From Hyaloscypha bicolor E (lineage: Eukaryota > Ascomycota > Leotiomycetes > Helotiales > Hyaloscyphaceae), in assembly GCF_002865645.1 (NCBI RefSeq), contig NW_020194519.1, positions 126,573-190,572 on the forward strand: a stretch of DNA of 64,000 nt, written 5' to 3'. The position numbers were made by a program, and so were the translations under genes. Position 1 is the first letter of the stretch, and the number at the start of each line of letters is the position of its first letter. Shown piece by piece: positions 1 to 11,299 of this stretch. The notes under the pieces are model-generated. The model worked only from the letters and a program-made list of their open reading frames with translations, did no database searches and was not told the DNA's origin.

Positions 1-81
1 TTCAATTTCAAATGCCAGCCACTCCATTCCTGTGACTACATTGATCGTATGTGTCCCATGATAGAAATAAGTATTGTTAGG

Positions 82-200
82 TATCATGCATCAATTTTCC
101 CTTTCTTGTGCATCGCATAGGGCTAGTAAGCTTGCCGCTTTCTTGCTCAGGCGCTAATCATCCTCGGCTCCCCCTCGGCTCAGTCGCCTCGCCTGAGTAA
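82..200. repeat. Dispersed repeat, copy A
   Basis: About 120 bp closely resembling 6410-6526 in the same orientation. Shared words include GGGYTAGTAAGCTTGCCGCT and GCCTGAGTAA. It abuts the broken end of the FunK1-like fragment and probably truncated it. No terminal inverted repeats or duplicated target site were seen, so the element class is unknown. Confidence 0.6.
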
Positions 201-549
201 ATTGAGAATTGGCTTGGCCTCCAAAGGGATCCTCACATCTCGTGTGATGATGCATTGATGTACAGTACTTACTGTTGCCATCACGCTTGATGAACATGTT
301 TAAACCCAAATCTGCATCGGACATTATCGCATAGCTGGCAAGGATCTTGACAAATCGCTCCGGCTCTTTGTGAATATCGAACTTCTTGGAGTTATACAGT
401 CCAGATCGGTCGAATACCCAGAGCCGCATTATGTTCTTACAGATCATAAACCCAGGCACGAATCACCGCTCAGGTTGGCTTCCAAACACTTCGCGTGTAT
501 ACCCTGCCAACTGCACCAGTGTTTTTGCAGATCGATCCTCATCAGACTG
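201..549 (-). pseudogene. FunK1-type fungal kinase-like gene, inner fragment
   Basis: Read on the minus strand, this encodes a stretch typical of the region preceding the kinase core of fungal FunK1-type proteins, with words such as TLVQLAGYTREVFGSQPER, RLWVFDRSGLYNS and FDIHKEPERFVKILASYA. An in-frame TGA at 463-465 follows SQPER, where an Arg codon (CGA to TGA) would be expected. After DGNSKY the similarity ends near a GTAAGT, and the dispersed repeat 82-200 begins. The kinase core itself is not visible. The piece starts where the fragment at 4786-5404 stops, so the two are probably halves of one gene. Family recognition is from memory of conserved words. Confidence 0.6.
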
Positions 550-1211
550 CTTTATATGGGTGCGTAGTGCTATTGTAGTGGCTTAGGCCTAAAGAAGTCT
601 AGTCATCTGCATGTGCACGTGCCGAATACATGAGCACCAGTCCGTAATAATATGGTTGACGGGAATGTGGGTGCGAAAGAGGGTTTCAAAAAATCACCGA
701 CACCTTCCCCTCCAGTTCTGCCATGCTACACAAAGAAGTTTATGGGAATAATGTTGCTGATTTTGATTTTTGGTTGGTCAAAATAACCTCCGCTTCACAA
801 GGGACTGTCGATAATATCTTGAAACCTCGTTTGGCACAGAAGGTACAATGTCATCCACCAACGTTTCAGAGTGGTTTAACCGGATGGTGAAACAAAGTTG
901 ATGTACAAAGGTATACCCGCCTTCCTAATACAGCGCATACTCGGTTTCAAGGAAAAGGGGTAGCCTATCAAAATCCCAATTTTGGGGAGGTATTGTACAG
1001 AGGCTAGGTTCTGCTCACCCGTTAGCAATAAGCTCATATTCGCATCGTCAGATAAGAACCAGGATGCCCACTTTAGAAGATGGCTCAGATTTTGAATTCG
1101 TATACAATCAAGCTGATTATTTTTCACCCCCCAACACAATCCCTACACCCATCTTGACCGATTCTCGCCTTCAGAAGTAACTATAATCACTTGTGCGTCG
1201 CACAGAATACC

Positions 1212-4200
1212 ATGGCCAAAGGAGACAGCGCATCGGAGCGCATGCAAGAGGACCAGCAGTTGATGCAGAGGCTCGGGATCTACCCCGTTTATAAAGATGA
1301 AGCTTTTCCAGTACATCTTTCCCACACGTTTGAGCAAGTCAAAGAATCTAGAAGATTCGAGTACTTGACCTATACGACGGATGCTTCTTGGGAATCTCCG
1401 CATCATTTGGTTTGGCGAAAAGAGACGAAATGCCGTGCGAAAAGGATTGCAGATACCGCTGCAAAGCTCAAAGAGGAGACAGTGAACGAGATGGAATGGC
1501 GACTCCGCATAGAGGAGCTGGTGTTGTTTCGGTTCAGGGTCGAGAGCGAGTGGTAAGGTAAACTCCACTCTCGCATCTTTAAGTTCTAACCCGTTCAGCC
1601 CGGATTGTTCCTCCGAGACTCGTCCTAGAAGACGGTGGAGATCGGACGTAGAGGCGATAATCAGAGGCCCCAGCCTAATCGCCAAAAATCTGGAGGATAG
1701 ACGAAGAAATCGGGAACCATGTATATGTGGTCCAGAGGCAAGAGAAATGAGCTTGTAGGTCGCAGCTATACCCTGATATCTTTGTAAGATCTTACCGCTA
1801 ATCCATTTTCGTGTGAAGAGACGGTGTCAAGCTAAATACGATCTTTTCGAGCCGAGCAGACGAAATGATTCTTTATGTTTCATCGAAAACAGAACAAGAA
1901 AAATTTCCTGAAAGGTCGAAGCTGCGTAAGAGGCGACCAGATCGAATCCTAGGGTTCCAGCACACTGATCAATTCGATCACCGACTCGATGAAATTGCTT
2001 ACAAGTTGCAAGACGAGGCCGGAATCAAAACCATCCGGGAAATGGTTGAGACTACCGTTGCAAAGCACAAGAACAAACTCCTTCTGTTCCCGTTTTTAGT
2101 CATCGAGGCTAAAGCGGAGGATGGAGAAGGACCACACGCTTGTGACATTCAGACGGCTTTCCCAATCTGGAAGATGCTCAAGATACAAGAAGAGCTTCAG
2201 GATAAGACCGGAAAGAGTCTAAATTATGGAGGTCCCTTGTTATGGTACATTTCGTACCAGGGAACAAACTGGGAAGTATCTGGCTGCTATACTGCGGAAA
2301 GAAACGGGAAACCGTCCTATGTAAGTTAAATAGATCAGCCACTTGTGTACCTTATCGCTAATTAATACTAGCATATTCGAAATCTTTGGCATGGTCACGT
2401 GAATGAAGATGACGGGGCTCTGCAAATCCTCCTAATAATTGATTTCATCTTTGATTGGGCTCGCGATGTTTACAGGCCCGCGATCATCAGCCAGTTGAGA
2501 ACTCTTTCGGGTCATCAAGAGGATACCTTGAGTGCACTGGCCGACAATGACATCTGCTCATTAGCAGGAGACGAGCGGACGAATCAAATTGAGAAGTGGA
2601 GAGGCTCTATTCAATATCCTGTTCAGACCAACACAGAGGACGACCGTAATATTGAAGCATGGGGTTCGCTCGATTCTAAACTCGGCCCCGGACTCGGGGT
2701 TTTCCGGCCTGCGTGGATCATTGAATCAGTCTTCCAATGCCTTTATGTGACTAAACACAACGTCAAGGACTTGCTGAACTCTATTCCAAAGGGACGTACG
2801 CCGAATTCATTGGCGACCAAAGCCGAAAGCTCTTTGTTCCAAAACCATGTTCTTATCTCGGAAGATGTACTCAGCACTATGGAAGAGATTTGGACTCACA
2901 AAGCTAGACGGCAGGAAACCCACGGCATTTCGGAAGAAGAGAAGCTTTTCGCCACAATCATATACCATACCGAGATTTCCAGCACCTGGGAGCCGCGAAG
3001 ATGTATAAGCTGTGCTGTATTTGACAGAGAGGCTCTTGATGAGCTTCGGTCTTTTACAAAACGGAAGGGCCGCAGAGCTGCTCTTCTTAATGCAAAGGAA
3101 TTCAGCAGAGAGAATGCGGTGAATTTGCTGCATGGCCTACAGCGCTTGAATATCGAAGCCAGTCTAGCAGCAGCGATTGCTTGCAGGAGACAGCACCTTC
3201 GCGAAATAGCGGTGACTCCTTCCTCGAAACAATGTCCAACCTTTGAATTCGTTGATACACACTCCGTTGATACATGTCAACCAGTGGTCCTTGCTGAGTG
3301 TGAATTGATATCCCCGATATATGAGTGGAGGAAGATTGCCAGCAGTCCTAAAGAGCCGGCAGACTCATACCTTCGCTTCTCACGACACTCCAATTCTCTA
3401 GAAGATACACTCGCGGTTCCGACTGTCTCATCTTATTTCTTGGATTCTGCGCCTTCAAAGAACGAGAAATACATTTTGGTCCATCAGAACAGAGGAGATA
3501 GGAGGTGGATCAGCAACTGTCTTTGTTTGTACCAAATCAAACCTACGGAAGGGCCACCGAGTAAGAAAGAGCTTGCGAAAGCTCTGTGGAGAGCATGCAA
3601 AGACGATATTGTGCATTCCCTGGGAGGCTACAATAATTGGAAGGCACTGCAGAAACTCAAACCAGCAACGCCTGGAGAGCCTCAAAAAGCATGGAATATC
3701 GCAGGAAAATGGCTGGAGGAACTACAACCACTTCTTCCAGAAACAGACAATATCGAGGCTTCAGGTCCAGCAATTAGGCCCGTGGATACGCTTGTGGGTG
3801 GGGACCGTCACAGCTCCAACCCAGCAAACCCCAAAACTTCCACTTCATCATTTCAGGCATTGCCTGCAATCTGCACCTCTAGCGATGCTGTAAACCAAAC
3901 AAACATTGCATTACCAGATTCTGCAGTTTCGGAGATACCTAGCTCAGGACTTGAGGAGGATGACGATGCAGAGTTGACGGCTACACTCCACAAGTCGGTT
4001 CTCACATACTTCGCGGAGAAAGGTGCCGAGAATCCGCACAATGCTTCTGAAGAACCAATGGTCCAGAAAATACAAGGAAATGATTCATTTGATGTTGGTC
4101 AACTGGCACTTGCGATTGCCGGGAAGACACAGCCAGAACACAATCCGCACACAGAGCCTAAACACTTCCTGTCTGCTGCCAATACCAACGCACAAGCGAA

Positions 4201-4441
4201 AGTTGACAAACAGGGTCAGGCATCAAGCACATTGCCGTCACCCTCCAGCTCTCCATCTTGGAGGTCTGGCGCCCCCTCGCCAGTTGATAGCGAAGTTACA
4301 ACGCCACCAATGAGCGTGGCTGTGCCCTATACTTCCCCGTATTTACTCAACGCATCGACTGGCAGCTCCAAGCGACCGCTAGAACTCGAAGAAGACGAGA
4401 ATCCAGCTCCGGTACATGAGAAGAAAGCGAGGTGTCATTGA
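1212..4441 (+). CDS. PD-(D/E)XK nuclease-like fungal protein, about 1022 aa
   Basis: A four-exon model joins exactly in frame: 1212-1552, 1599-1754, 1819-2320, 2372-4441, with introns of 46, 64 and 51 nt. The start is ATG 1212 in a good context (ACCATGG); the reading frame extends upstream to a TTG at 1191, which is not a start. Residues about 206-370 hold words of a fungal family with a restriction-nuclease-like core: PDRILGFQ, then FPFLVIEAKAED (the E-x-K of the active-site pattern), a QTAF helix, LWHGHV and IDFIFDWARDVYR. The C-terminal third is Ser/Pro-rich, probably disordered, and ends in a basic KKARCH tail. The fold suggests a DNA-related role, but activity and substrate are unknown. 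The gene sits between two halves of a minus-strand FunK1-like pseudogene, which suggests it arrived by insertion or is nested. Confidence 0.75.
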
Positions 4442-4785
4442 CGTAATCAGGTTCAAGTTGATCGAGAGACTGTTTGGAGCAAGAGGGAGCAGAACGTCAA
4501 GTGTTAGAAATCAAAGAGGGAGAGCAAGGAGTGTGAGTGTCTATGTAAAACAATAACTATACTGTTAGGAGAAATAGAGTAAACGTTCGCATGAAAGCTC
4601 GAACTTTTGAGTTCGGCATTCTGCAGAGATCAGGAAAATGTTGTCGAAGACAGAGGGCTTGCTTGAATTCTGCCTCGGCAGACCTTGAAGAGAAGGATCG
4701 TCTCGTATCACTTGCTATTCTTTTGTAAGTAATGTGAGATCGAGATCAGATCAAATCTCCATTCAAAATACAGCAATTTACAATA

Positions 4786-5404
4786 AACTTACAACATTCG
4801 GATTTCGGACCAACTGGATTCTGTTTGTGTTCTCCAATGACAAGTACATTGGGCCAGTCGTGCTCGCCGTCTGGTAAGGCAGCGTCGGCGGGGGTGAGGC
4901 AAATATCAAGCTTGTGATCAGCCTCCGAGCCTCCAACATATTATTCGCTGATGTGTAGTATCTGCGGCGAAATCTGCTGAGAACACTGTCCTGGAACTTC
5001 ATGAACAACTCAAAAAATCAAAAAAAGACTTTGAATTGAGGGTTCTGGCAACCCGCTCCAGTGACCTTCTGTAAAATGGGCTCTCGACTCTTCGTAGATT
5101 TCGTTCGCGTTGTTTATCCAAGACTTTCCTTCGAAGGATCGCTCGTAGAAGCCACCAGTATAATTGACGCGGCCTGTGAGTTCCTCAAGTATCCGTTGAC
5201 GTGTGTCTGCTTAATCCTCTCTGAGAAGCTGAGCTGGATTGAAGGCGTGTCGAAAACGGCTTTCTCGACGGCGGCCGGTGGTATTAATTGTTTCGGGCTG
5301 GTGAGTGCGACAAGGCCGAACACGGCACGCCATATCTCCACGTCAGGTGCGTTGTTGACAACCAGTTCCACTAGACTGAAACTCGACGGCAAAAGCACTG
5401 GGCT
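4786..5404 (-). pseudogene. FunK1-type fungal kinase-like gene, N-terminal fragment
   Basis: Minus-strand reading gives FunK1-type N-terminal words: EIWRAVFGLVA, EKAVFDTPS and QTHVNGYLRN. Further on come FMKFQDSVLSRFRRRYYTSA and, after a frame change, GSEADHKLDICLTPADAALP and VLVIGEHKQNPVGPKSEC. At least one frameshift (near the YYTSANN word) and a degraded middle make it non-functional. It ends at a GTAAGT-like site near 4790, exactly before the part found at 201-549. The plus-strand open frame 5061-5408 is its antisense shadow. Confidence 0.55.
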
Positions 5405-5635
5405 GTAGTAGTAGATACATTAGTAGATACTTTGGTATCTAAGATATATTGCATCTATCGGCTCTGCTTGCTCGTGCTCAAACGGCCCTGCTCGACTCGC
5501 TCAAACATCCATCATCGTCGCTGCTAGACTGGGGATCGCCATCACTTGAATCGTCATCCTCACCCATACTTGACAGTTCGACTTTCTCTGATATAGGAGC
5601 CCCAACGTCAATGAAGCAATGACAGCTTCTCCAGT

Positions 5636-5824
5636 TCAACCACAATCGGCCTCTGTACGGGATCGATTTTTGAATTTTGTCGAACAGCGCGCCAGGATGG
5701 GCCGTTCACTCCGGCTAGGGAGGACAGCAAAGACGTATTCCCACGAATGGCCTTCGTTCCACATCTGGAGTAGCTTTATATCCTCTTCTTCTGTCCATGG
5801 AATCTTGCTCTTTCTTGGCTTCAA
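5636..5824 (-). pseudogene. SANT/Myb-like domain fragment
   Basis: A 62-codon minus-strand frame without an ATG reads PWTEEEDIKLLQMWNEGHSW, then VLPSRSE and STKFKNR. This is the tryptophan-spaced helix pattern of fungal Myb/SANT DNA-binding repeats, often found at the C-terminus of such proteins. A stop codon lies directly upstream in frame, so only one domain survives. It is probably a relic, but a terminal exon of an unseen gene cannot be excluded. Confidence 0.4.
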
Positions 5825-6224
5825 CGGTGGTTAATGTATCTTGGAATGTGCGACAGCGTCGTGATTAATGTCTAATACTGCAGGATTAATCGGGAAAGTG
5901 TTCCGAAATCGACGGCAGTTTAAACTCAAGATTATACGTTGTATTATCCCTGATACTGGTGCGTTTGAGGAAGCCTTGGAAAGGCTATTCCTGATACTTA
6001 GCAACTGATACCGCTTCCGATGCCGTAAACGGACTCCAAGAAGTCCGTGAAGCACAATGCTGCTCGTCGATTCGTGTTGAACTAGCTAAGTAATAAAGCT
6101 AGGGTCACGTGCTTGCGATGTAAACCAAGTAAAACGTACTGAATTGACCGCTGTTCTACAGTGGTAAGTAGCCCGTATATATAGCCCTGAACCCCCTAAA
6201 TCACTTGCACTAAACCCCTATGCC

Positions 6225-6292
6225 AGCTGAACCGATTCCGGCTATATAGGGCATTCCAGCTATACAGGGTATTCCAGCGATACAAAGTAATG
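6225..6292. repeat. Short minisatellite, unit about 17-18 bp
   Basis: About three tandem copies of a unit like GCATTCCAGCTATACAGG. The same unit, as GCATTCAGCTATGCAGG, is amplified again at 9592-9690. Confidence 0.6.
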
Positions 6293-6348
6293 TATACGGG
6301 CACCTGCTACCGCTTGCTGATTTCGGTTAGTGTGGCCTCCATCGACAC

Positions 6349-6382
6349 CCCAAATCGACACCGCGGGGGGGGGTGTCGTTTT
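6349..6382. other. GC-rich hairpin-forming inverted repeat
   Basis: CGACACC and GGTGTCG arms flank a CGCGGGGGGG core, which could form a tight stem-loop or G-rich structure. It lies just upstream of dispersed repeat copy B and may belong to the same relic. Confidence 0.4.
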
Positions 6383-6409
6383 ACTTTTTCCCCCTGTAGG
6401 GTGTATCAG

Positions 6410-6526
6410 TATTATGAATCAATTTACTCTTTCTTGTGCTTCAAATAGGGTTAGTAAGCTTGCCGCTCTTGCTCAAGCGCTAATTGCCCTCGGCTCGCCG
6501 TTAGCTCAGTCAACTTGCCTGAGTAA
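6410..6526. repeat. Dispersed repeat, copy B
   Basis: Direct-orientation partner of 82-200, diverged by scattered substitutions and a short deletion (TTTCTTGCTC versus CTTGCTC). The open frame 6330-6560 across it is not considered coding. Confidence 0.6.
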
Positions 6527-7001
6527 CCTGGGCATCCTAACTCGTAAGCAACTCACCTGAGCAAGATTTACTATATGTCACATGTGTCGACTTCTCGTTT
6601 TTAGCCAATTACACTCTATCTGACCTCTATTCTCTCATACCGATTTTATCAAGTTTTGACGACAATACTGAAGGAACCCAAAGTTTTCTATTAATAAGAA
6701 AATACGTAGTATTTTGCCACCAGTATATATTATATTATTATATATACCCCTAAAGAGAATACTGCTCTTCCCTCTATAAATTCCTTCCTATTCCGTATTT
6801 GTCTTGATCTAAATACCTCTCTTCTTTAATCTCATCATTTGATCGACTTCCTAAATCGCTCTACACGATTCCTTTTTTATTTTGTCTCGTCTCTACTACT
6901 CAGTATAAGTTACTCTTTCGGTATCCTTAATACCAAAAAAGGAGTTACTAGAGGAGCTCTTCGCACGATCCCGCCGGAATTTGCAAAGCTCTCGTCGTAA
7001 T

Positions 7002-7505
7002 ATGTCAGGATTGGAGGTGGTGAGCGATATCGCGGGCACTATCACTCTGTCAAATTCAGCCGAAAGGTGCTCTCTCGAGCCGCTGAAGTTCGAGCAAACG
7101 GGAAAGATGTCGGGAAGCTTTCTTATGCATTAACGACTTGCGCTGTTACGCCTCAACTCAAACAATTGTCTTGTTGATCAGTAATATGCTCCAATTTCAT
7201 CTTTAGTGAACAATTAGACGCTGTTTACGACTGAGATGGGCTGCCACCGATAAACCACGCGGTCAAGAAAACTCAAGAGCGCGGAGGTCGATGACGGGAC
7301 TTGCAAGTCATTGACCCCGATACATCGAGATGTTGAATGCACGTTGAAGGAACTAAAAGCAATCCGGAAATTTTTTACTCTGATCGAGGGCGCGTCAAAA
7401 TGGGAGGTTTTCTGGAAGTCTCATATCATGAGCGCACCTTTGAAGAGCATGTGCCAAGAGCAAAGCCTGTTTGGCCACCAGCGCTGCTCATATTTCCCCA
7501 TTTAG
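7002..7505 (+). pseudogene. NLR N-terminal (SesA-like) domain remnant
   Basis: An ATG at 7002 opens MSGLEVVSDIAGTITLSNSA, much like the conserved start of the fungal NLR N-terminal domain called SesA, but the frame stops at 7131-7133. A later frame (about 7283-7505) gives KSAEVDDGTCKSLTP and ECTLKELKAIRKFF, resembling the later helices of that domain. No NACHT P-loop follows. I infer a truncated, frame-broken NLR gene. The upstream 6600-7000 is T/C-rich and promoter-like. Similarity is by eye only. Confidence 0.35.
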
Positions 7506-7575
7506 ACCGCCCAACACCAAAGGTCATTAGTCGGCTCCCGGAATTTACATTTTTCTAGTGGTGGACGTCGTATTC

Positions 7576-8483
7576 TCACTGACTAAGCGGCTTCTCTTTG
7601 TTCTTGGTCCAGACCTTATGCACCGCCAAGATAGCAAGTACCACGCTCGCAAATCCGCCTAGAGCCCCTCCGATAGCAGCGGCCGTGTTGACCCCGCTTG
7701 GAACCGTTGAAGCAGGTGATGAGGTGGATTGAGGTGACGTAGATGGCGTAATATACTCCACAGTAATTGTTGACAGGACTGGCAATGCAACAGATCCGCG
7801 AGTTGTTTGACCAGAGGATTCTAGAGGGCCGGTCGACTGAGGGGTGATGGCCGCGGCTCCAGCGACGAGATACCCGATGCTTGTGGTGCCTTCCCAGGAC
7901 TCGCATCCAAACATTGTGTATGTCTCTGAGCTGTCGGCGATGAGTTTGGCTGTATGGCAGTATGGGAACGTGGATGGACTGTTGAAAATGTTCAGTACGT
8001 TATCACACTAGATTTAGGGCCGGCACATGGAGTGAAAGGACAGACCAGTGTAATGTTTCGTAGGGAGGGCTCACAGTGAGCGCTGTATAATCAGAGCAAG
8101 TTGTTGCATATACATAGCTACTGCCGCTGACTCCACAGTATGCAAGTCCGAAGGTCGAGATCGACCTGTACAAACATGTAGCAGGCGCATAGCATCCAAG
8201 TGGATCTCCTAAAACACTTGTTAGTTGCGTTCATAACAATCAGTGGAGACAAGTTATTACCATTAGCAAAAGACCATTCGGTGCAAAAATTTGTGGTGTC
8301 TTGTCGCTTGAGTTCTGGCGCTGCAGTGACTTCTGCTTCCTCAACATAATGCAAGCGGGCCGGGACGGTTATCGCATCCTCAGAATATGTAGGAGTCGAT
8401 GATGAGGCAATAGTAAATGGGCTTATAGAAACAGTAAACAAGAGATGTATTGAAAGTGCTCGAATGACCACATTCCTTGGCAT
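7576..8483 (-). CDS. Secreted-type single-pass membrane protein, 262 aa
   Basis: The three-exon minus model 8483-8261, 8208-8046, 7978-7576 keeps frame exactly (789 nt with stop). The start at 8483 gives MPRNVVIRALSIHLLFTVSI, a convincing signal peptide; an upstream in-frame start at 8597 would bury it. The ectodomain has scattered Cys (C-x-E-W, GCYAPATC, YCGVSG, TTCSDY, YCH, FGCESW), then a Ser/Thr/Pro-rich stalk. One hydrophobic helix follows (AAAIGGALGGFASVVLAILA) with a short basic tail. This is the layout of fungal cell-surface proteins with a wall-spanning stalk, but no family was recognised. Intron 1 (52 nt) is clear. Intron 2 (7979-8045) uses a weak GTCTGT donor and was chosen for frame, length and a branch-like TACTGAAC. 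Confidence 0.65.
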
Positions 8484-8699
8484 GTTGCTGATTACTCGTG
8501 CTGGTGGGGAAACAATCGCGCGTACAAATAAGCAGCTGGGAAATGGAACAGAAAAGAGGGGTACGAGACAACGAGAATGGGATGCTGTCCTTATCAAGCC
8601 GTTATGGCTGGTTGACTTGGCGTAAATCTCGAAAGATGATTGAACAGGGCTCCTGCAGAGAAATATTGAGTCTCAGCCCTCTACCTTAAACGGGAAAAT

Positions 8700-9591
8700 G
8701 TAAACGACCCCCCGGTTGTCGATTAGGGGCCAGACTAACCCAAAGAAAGGCGCTCGGATAGCAATACCAAAAATTTAGCTTTTAAGAAATTAATATAATT
8801 TAATGATTAAAGGCCTGATTTAGGCTTATTAAATAGTAAAATATTTATATAATAGTATAATTAGTAATAAGTCTTCAAATTCAAGAAGTTAGGAAAGTCG
8901 ATATCAAGGCATAGTAGAAGAACTAGAAGGAAAGCGAACAAAGAAAAAGCCACTCTTACACTTGGGATGCGGGGCTCTTACTAATTAAGGCTCACCCGAA
9001 ACCAAACGGGGCAACCCCCCGCTCCCCCGCTGAGGGCTCGGCTCAGGCTCGACTCGGGCATGGCGGGCATGCTCACCCTCAGCACAGGTTAAAGCAGCAG
9101 CTGCTCACGTCCGGGGACTAAAACGTAACCAGCAAATGAAAATATTAATCCTGAATAGAGGTATTCAGGCTAGGAAGAACGACATGCTATTATGGAACAA
9201 ACTGGATCCCCATTTCTCCCAGAAGAGTAGATGGCATTGAAGATCTGAGGAGCGTTTGCTCTTGTATTATCGATATTAAGGCGATGGTTTTCTGTATTTT
9301 CTAGCAGTGAGAATACAGGTGCTTAAGGCTGAGGAGGCACCGAATAACTAGCAGTATCAAAGTTGATACCGAGAGGATGAAACGCAGCGACAGTTTCAGC
9401 ACGTGGAGATATTCACTCTGAATCTTGTTTGGTTATTGGCCGCACAGTTGTGATGTGACGTGAGTGGAGTTTAGATTTCAAAGATTTGTCAATGCTAACA
9501 ACTCCTCAGACTTCCTATCGTAGCGGCTCGCTACCCGTTCGTACCTTCCACTGGTTACTGTTGGAAATTGGTGCCTAAGGCTACCAGTGGC
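8700..9591. other. Gene-free stretch with A+T-rich and repeat debris
   Basis: No gene seen. 8760-8880 is a short A+T-rich, RIP-like patch. 8995-9110 is GC-rich and CT/CG-biased. The rest is of ordinary composition without a sustained frame. Confidence 0.5.
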
Positions 9592-9690
9592 AATTCAGCT
9601 ATGCAGGGGCATTCAGCTATACAAGGGCATTCAGCTGTGCAGGGGTGTTTAGCTATGCAGGGCATTCAGCTAAACATGGGTTTTTAGTGG
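9592..9690. repeat. Minisatellite, unit about 18 bp, five copies
   Basis: Tandem units of the form GCATTCAGCTATGCAGG with small substitutions. It is related to the array at 6225-6292. Confidence 0.75.
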
Positions 9691-9807
9691 CAATAGGGGC
9701 CATTTGGACATGTATAAGTATAGGCCTTAGATCACTGCAAAATGGACAGTCGTCTGAGAACCATTGCACGTGATGTTTGCTTTGAATTCTCAACAGTTAC
9801 CACTGGC

Positions 9808-10258
9808 GGTTCGCAAAAGCAGTTTGGCCACCCGAGCGATTTGGCCACACCAAAATTGGTGTTCCTCGCTAAATTCTACGAAGGCCGACGGCATTAAAAA
9901 TCGTCTAAATTGCTAAGCGAGAGCCTTGAAAATCATTCCCCCCCATTCAAAAATTCGCGAAAAACGTCCCTATAATTTTAAAGTCACCAAAATACAAATG
10001 AAGGATACTTGAGCTTCTTTTCTATCCTATCAAGCTCGAACTAAAGCATACGAATGTGGTGGCGTTGTGACGCACAATTTTCAAAACTATAACATATTAG
10101 TGTTCCTTGCACTAGCGAATATGGACGATTTTGAATGCCGTCGGCCTTCGTATGGCACGGCCCAGCTAGCGCAGCCAGCTCAAAGTACCTCCAATACAAA
10201 TTTACTATGTAAAATACTTAGCCAAATCGCTCGAGTGGCCAAATCGCTTTTACGAACC
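9808..10258. mobile_element. Foldback/MITE-like element with long terminal inverted repeats
   Basis: The left arm begins GGTTCGCAAAAGC and contains GAGCGATTTGGCCA. The right arm is its inverted partner and ends GCTTTTACGAACC. A second matched segment further in (TACGAAGGCCGACGGCATT at about 9877-9895 against its inverse at about 10137-10155) shows that each arm exceeds 100 bp. The centre (about 9935-10100) is unpaired and non-coding. A target duplication was not identified, so the superfamily is unknown. Confidence 0.6.
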
Positions 10259-10513
10259 CCCTCTATATAAGGGGAGGTACGAATAAGTAGGTACTTTGAA
10301 AATTCGTACTTGGTTTGATATCCTGAAGCTTCTTATTGGCCTCGCTAAGCCTCCCCTGCTATAGTTAACCAGTCCTATAATGCCCTCGTATAACTTTGAA
10401 GAAGTAGCATGACTCATCGGGTGGTAGATATCACGGGCCAGGCCTTTGTGCAAAGAAAACTGGTGGTTTTGATACAAGAAGAAATAACTAAGGAGAGAAA
10501 AAGAGAGTCTTGC

Positions 10514-10718
10514 TGTGACGGCTGGCGTAAGGGCATGATCTGCCAAGGACAGGATATCGGAAACAGGCACAAAACGAAGCTAAGCCGGAATTACTTGGGC
10601 GGAATAATACTAAAGATCGAGGCATCCTCCCTACTTTATTCTATAGCTTAGTATTTTCTAATATATAAGATTCTTTAAACTTTGAGCCTTTAACTATTAT
10701 ATTAATCCTGCTATTATA
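10514..10718 (+). repeat. 5' LTR of Gypsy-1 (205 bp)
   Basis: Starts TGTGACGG and ends TGCTATTATA, the RIP-altered form of CGCCGTCACA. The outer part is almost unmutated; the inner end is heavily C-to-T changed. Confidence 0.9.
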
Positions 10719-11299
10719 TAATACTAAGCTTACTTAACTTGGTCTATAGAAATAATATAATACTATTAGTAAAGAACTCGTATTTATTCTTAGAAAGCAA
10801 AGACAAAATACTACTTTTAATATTTAATAACCTCCTTAAACTATAAAGAACTAGAGAGCTTAGCTAGAAATATAATATTTTCTATAATCTAGTTAATCTC
10901 GAAGTCTGGCCCTTAACTAGAATAAATAATACTTCTTTTCTAGTAATTAGTTCTCTATTAATATAAAAGAAGAAAGATACTATTTTCTATAATCTAGTTA
11001 ATTTTAGAGTTTAGCCTTTAACTAGAGTAAATAATATTTCCTTAATACTAATAAAAGTAAAAGAACTAGTTCTCTTTTCTAATATAGGAAGAATTAGTTA
11101 TAGTTTACTAATTTAAAATAAGAAAAGATAATAGTTAGTTTTAGTCTATTAACTTAAAACTAAATAAGATAATAATTAGTTATAATTTACTAATATTAAA
11201 TAAGAAAAACTTACTTAGTATTTATTTTTATAGCTAATACTTCTTTTAAAGCTATTATAAATAATTTAGAACCAAGTACTATTATTATAAGTATATTAG

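Noticed and set aside
1143..1685. 180-codon minus frame
   Set aside because: Antisense of exons 1-2 of the PD-(D/E)XK-like gene, which joins in frame on the plus strand.
5061..5408. 115-codon plus-strand frame
   Set aside because: Antisense of the FunK1-like fragment; its own translation matches nothing, while the minus strand has family words.
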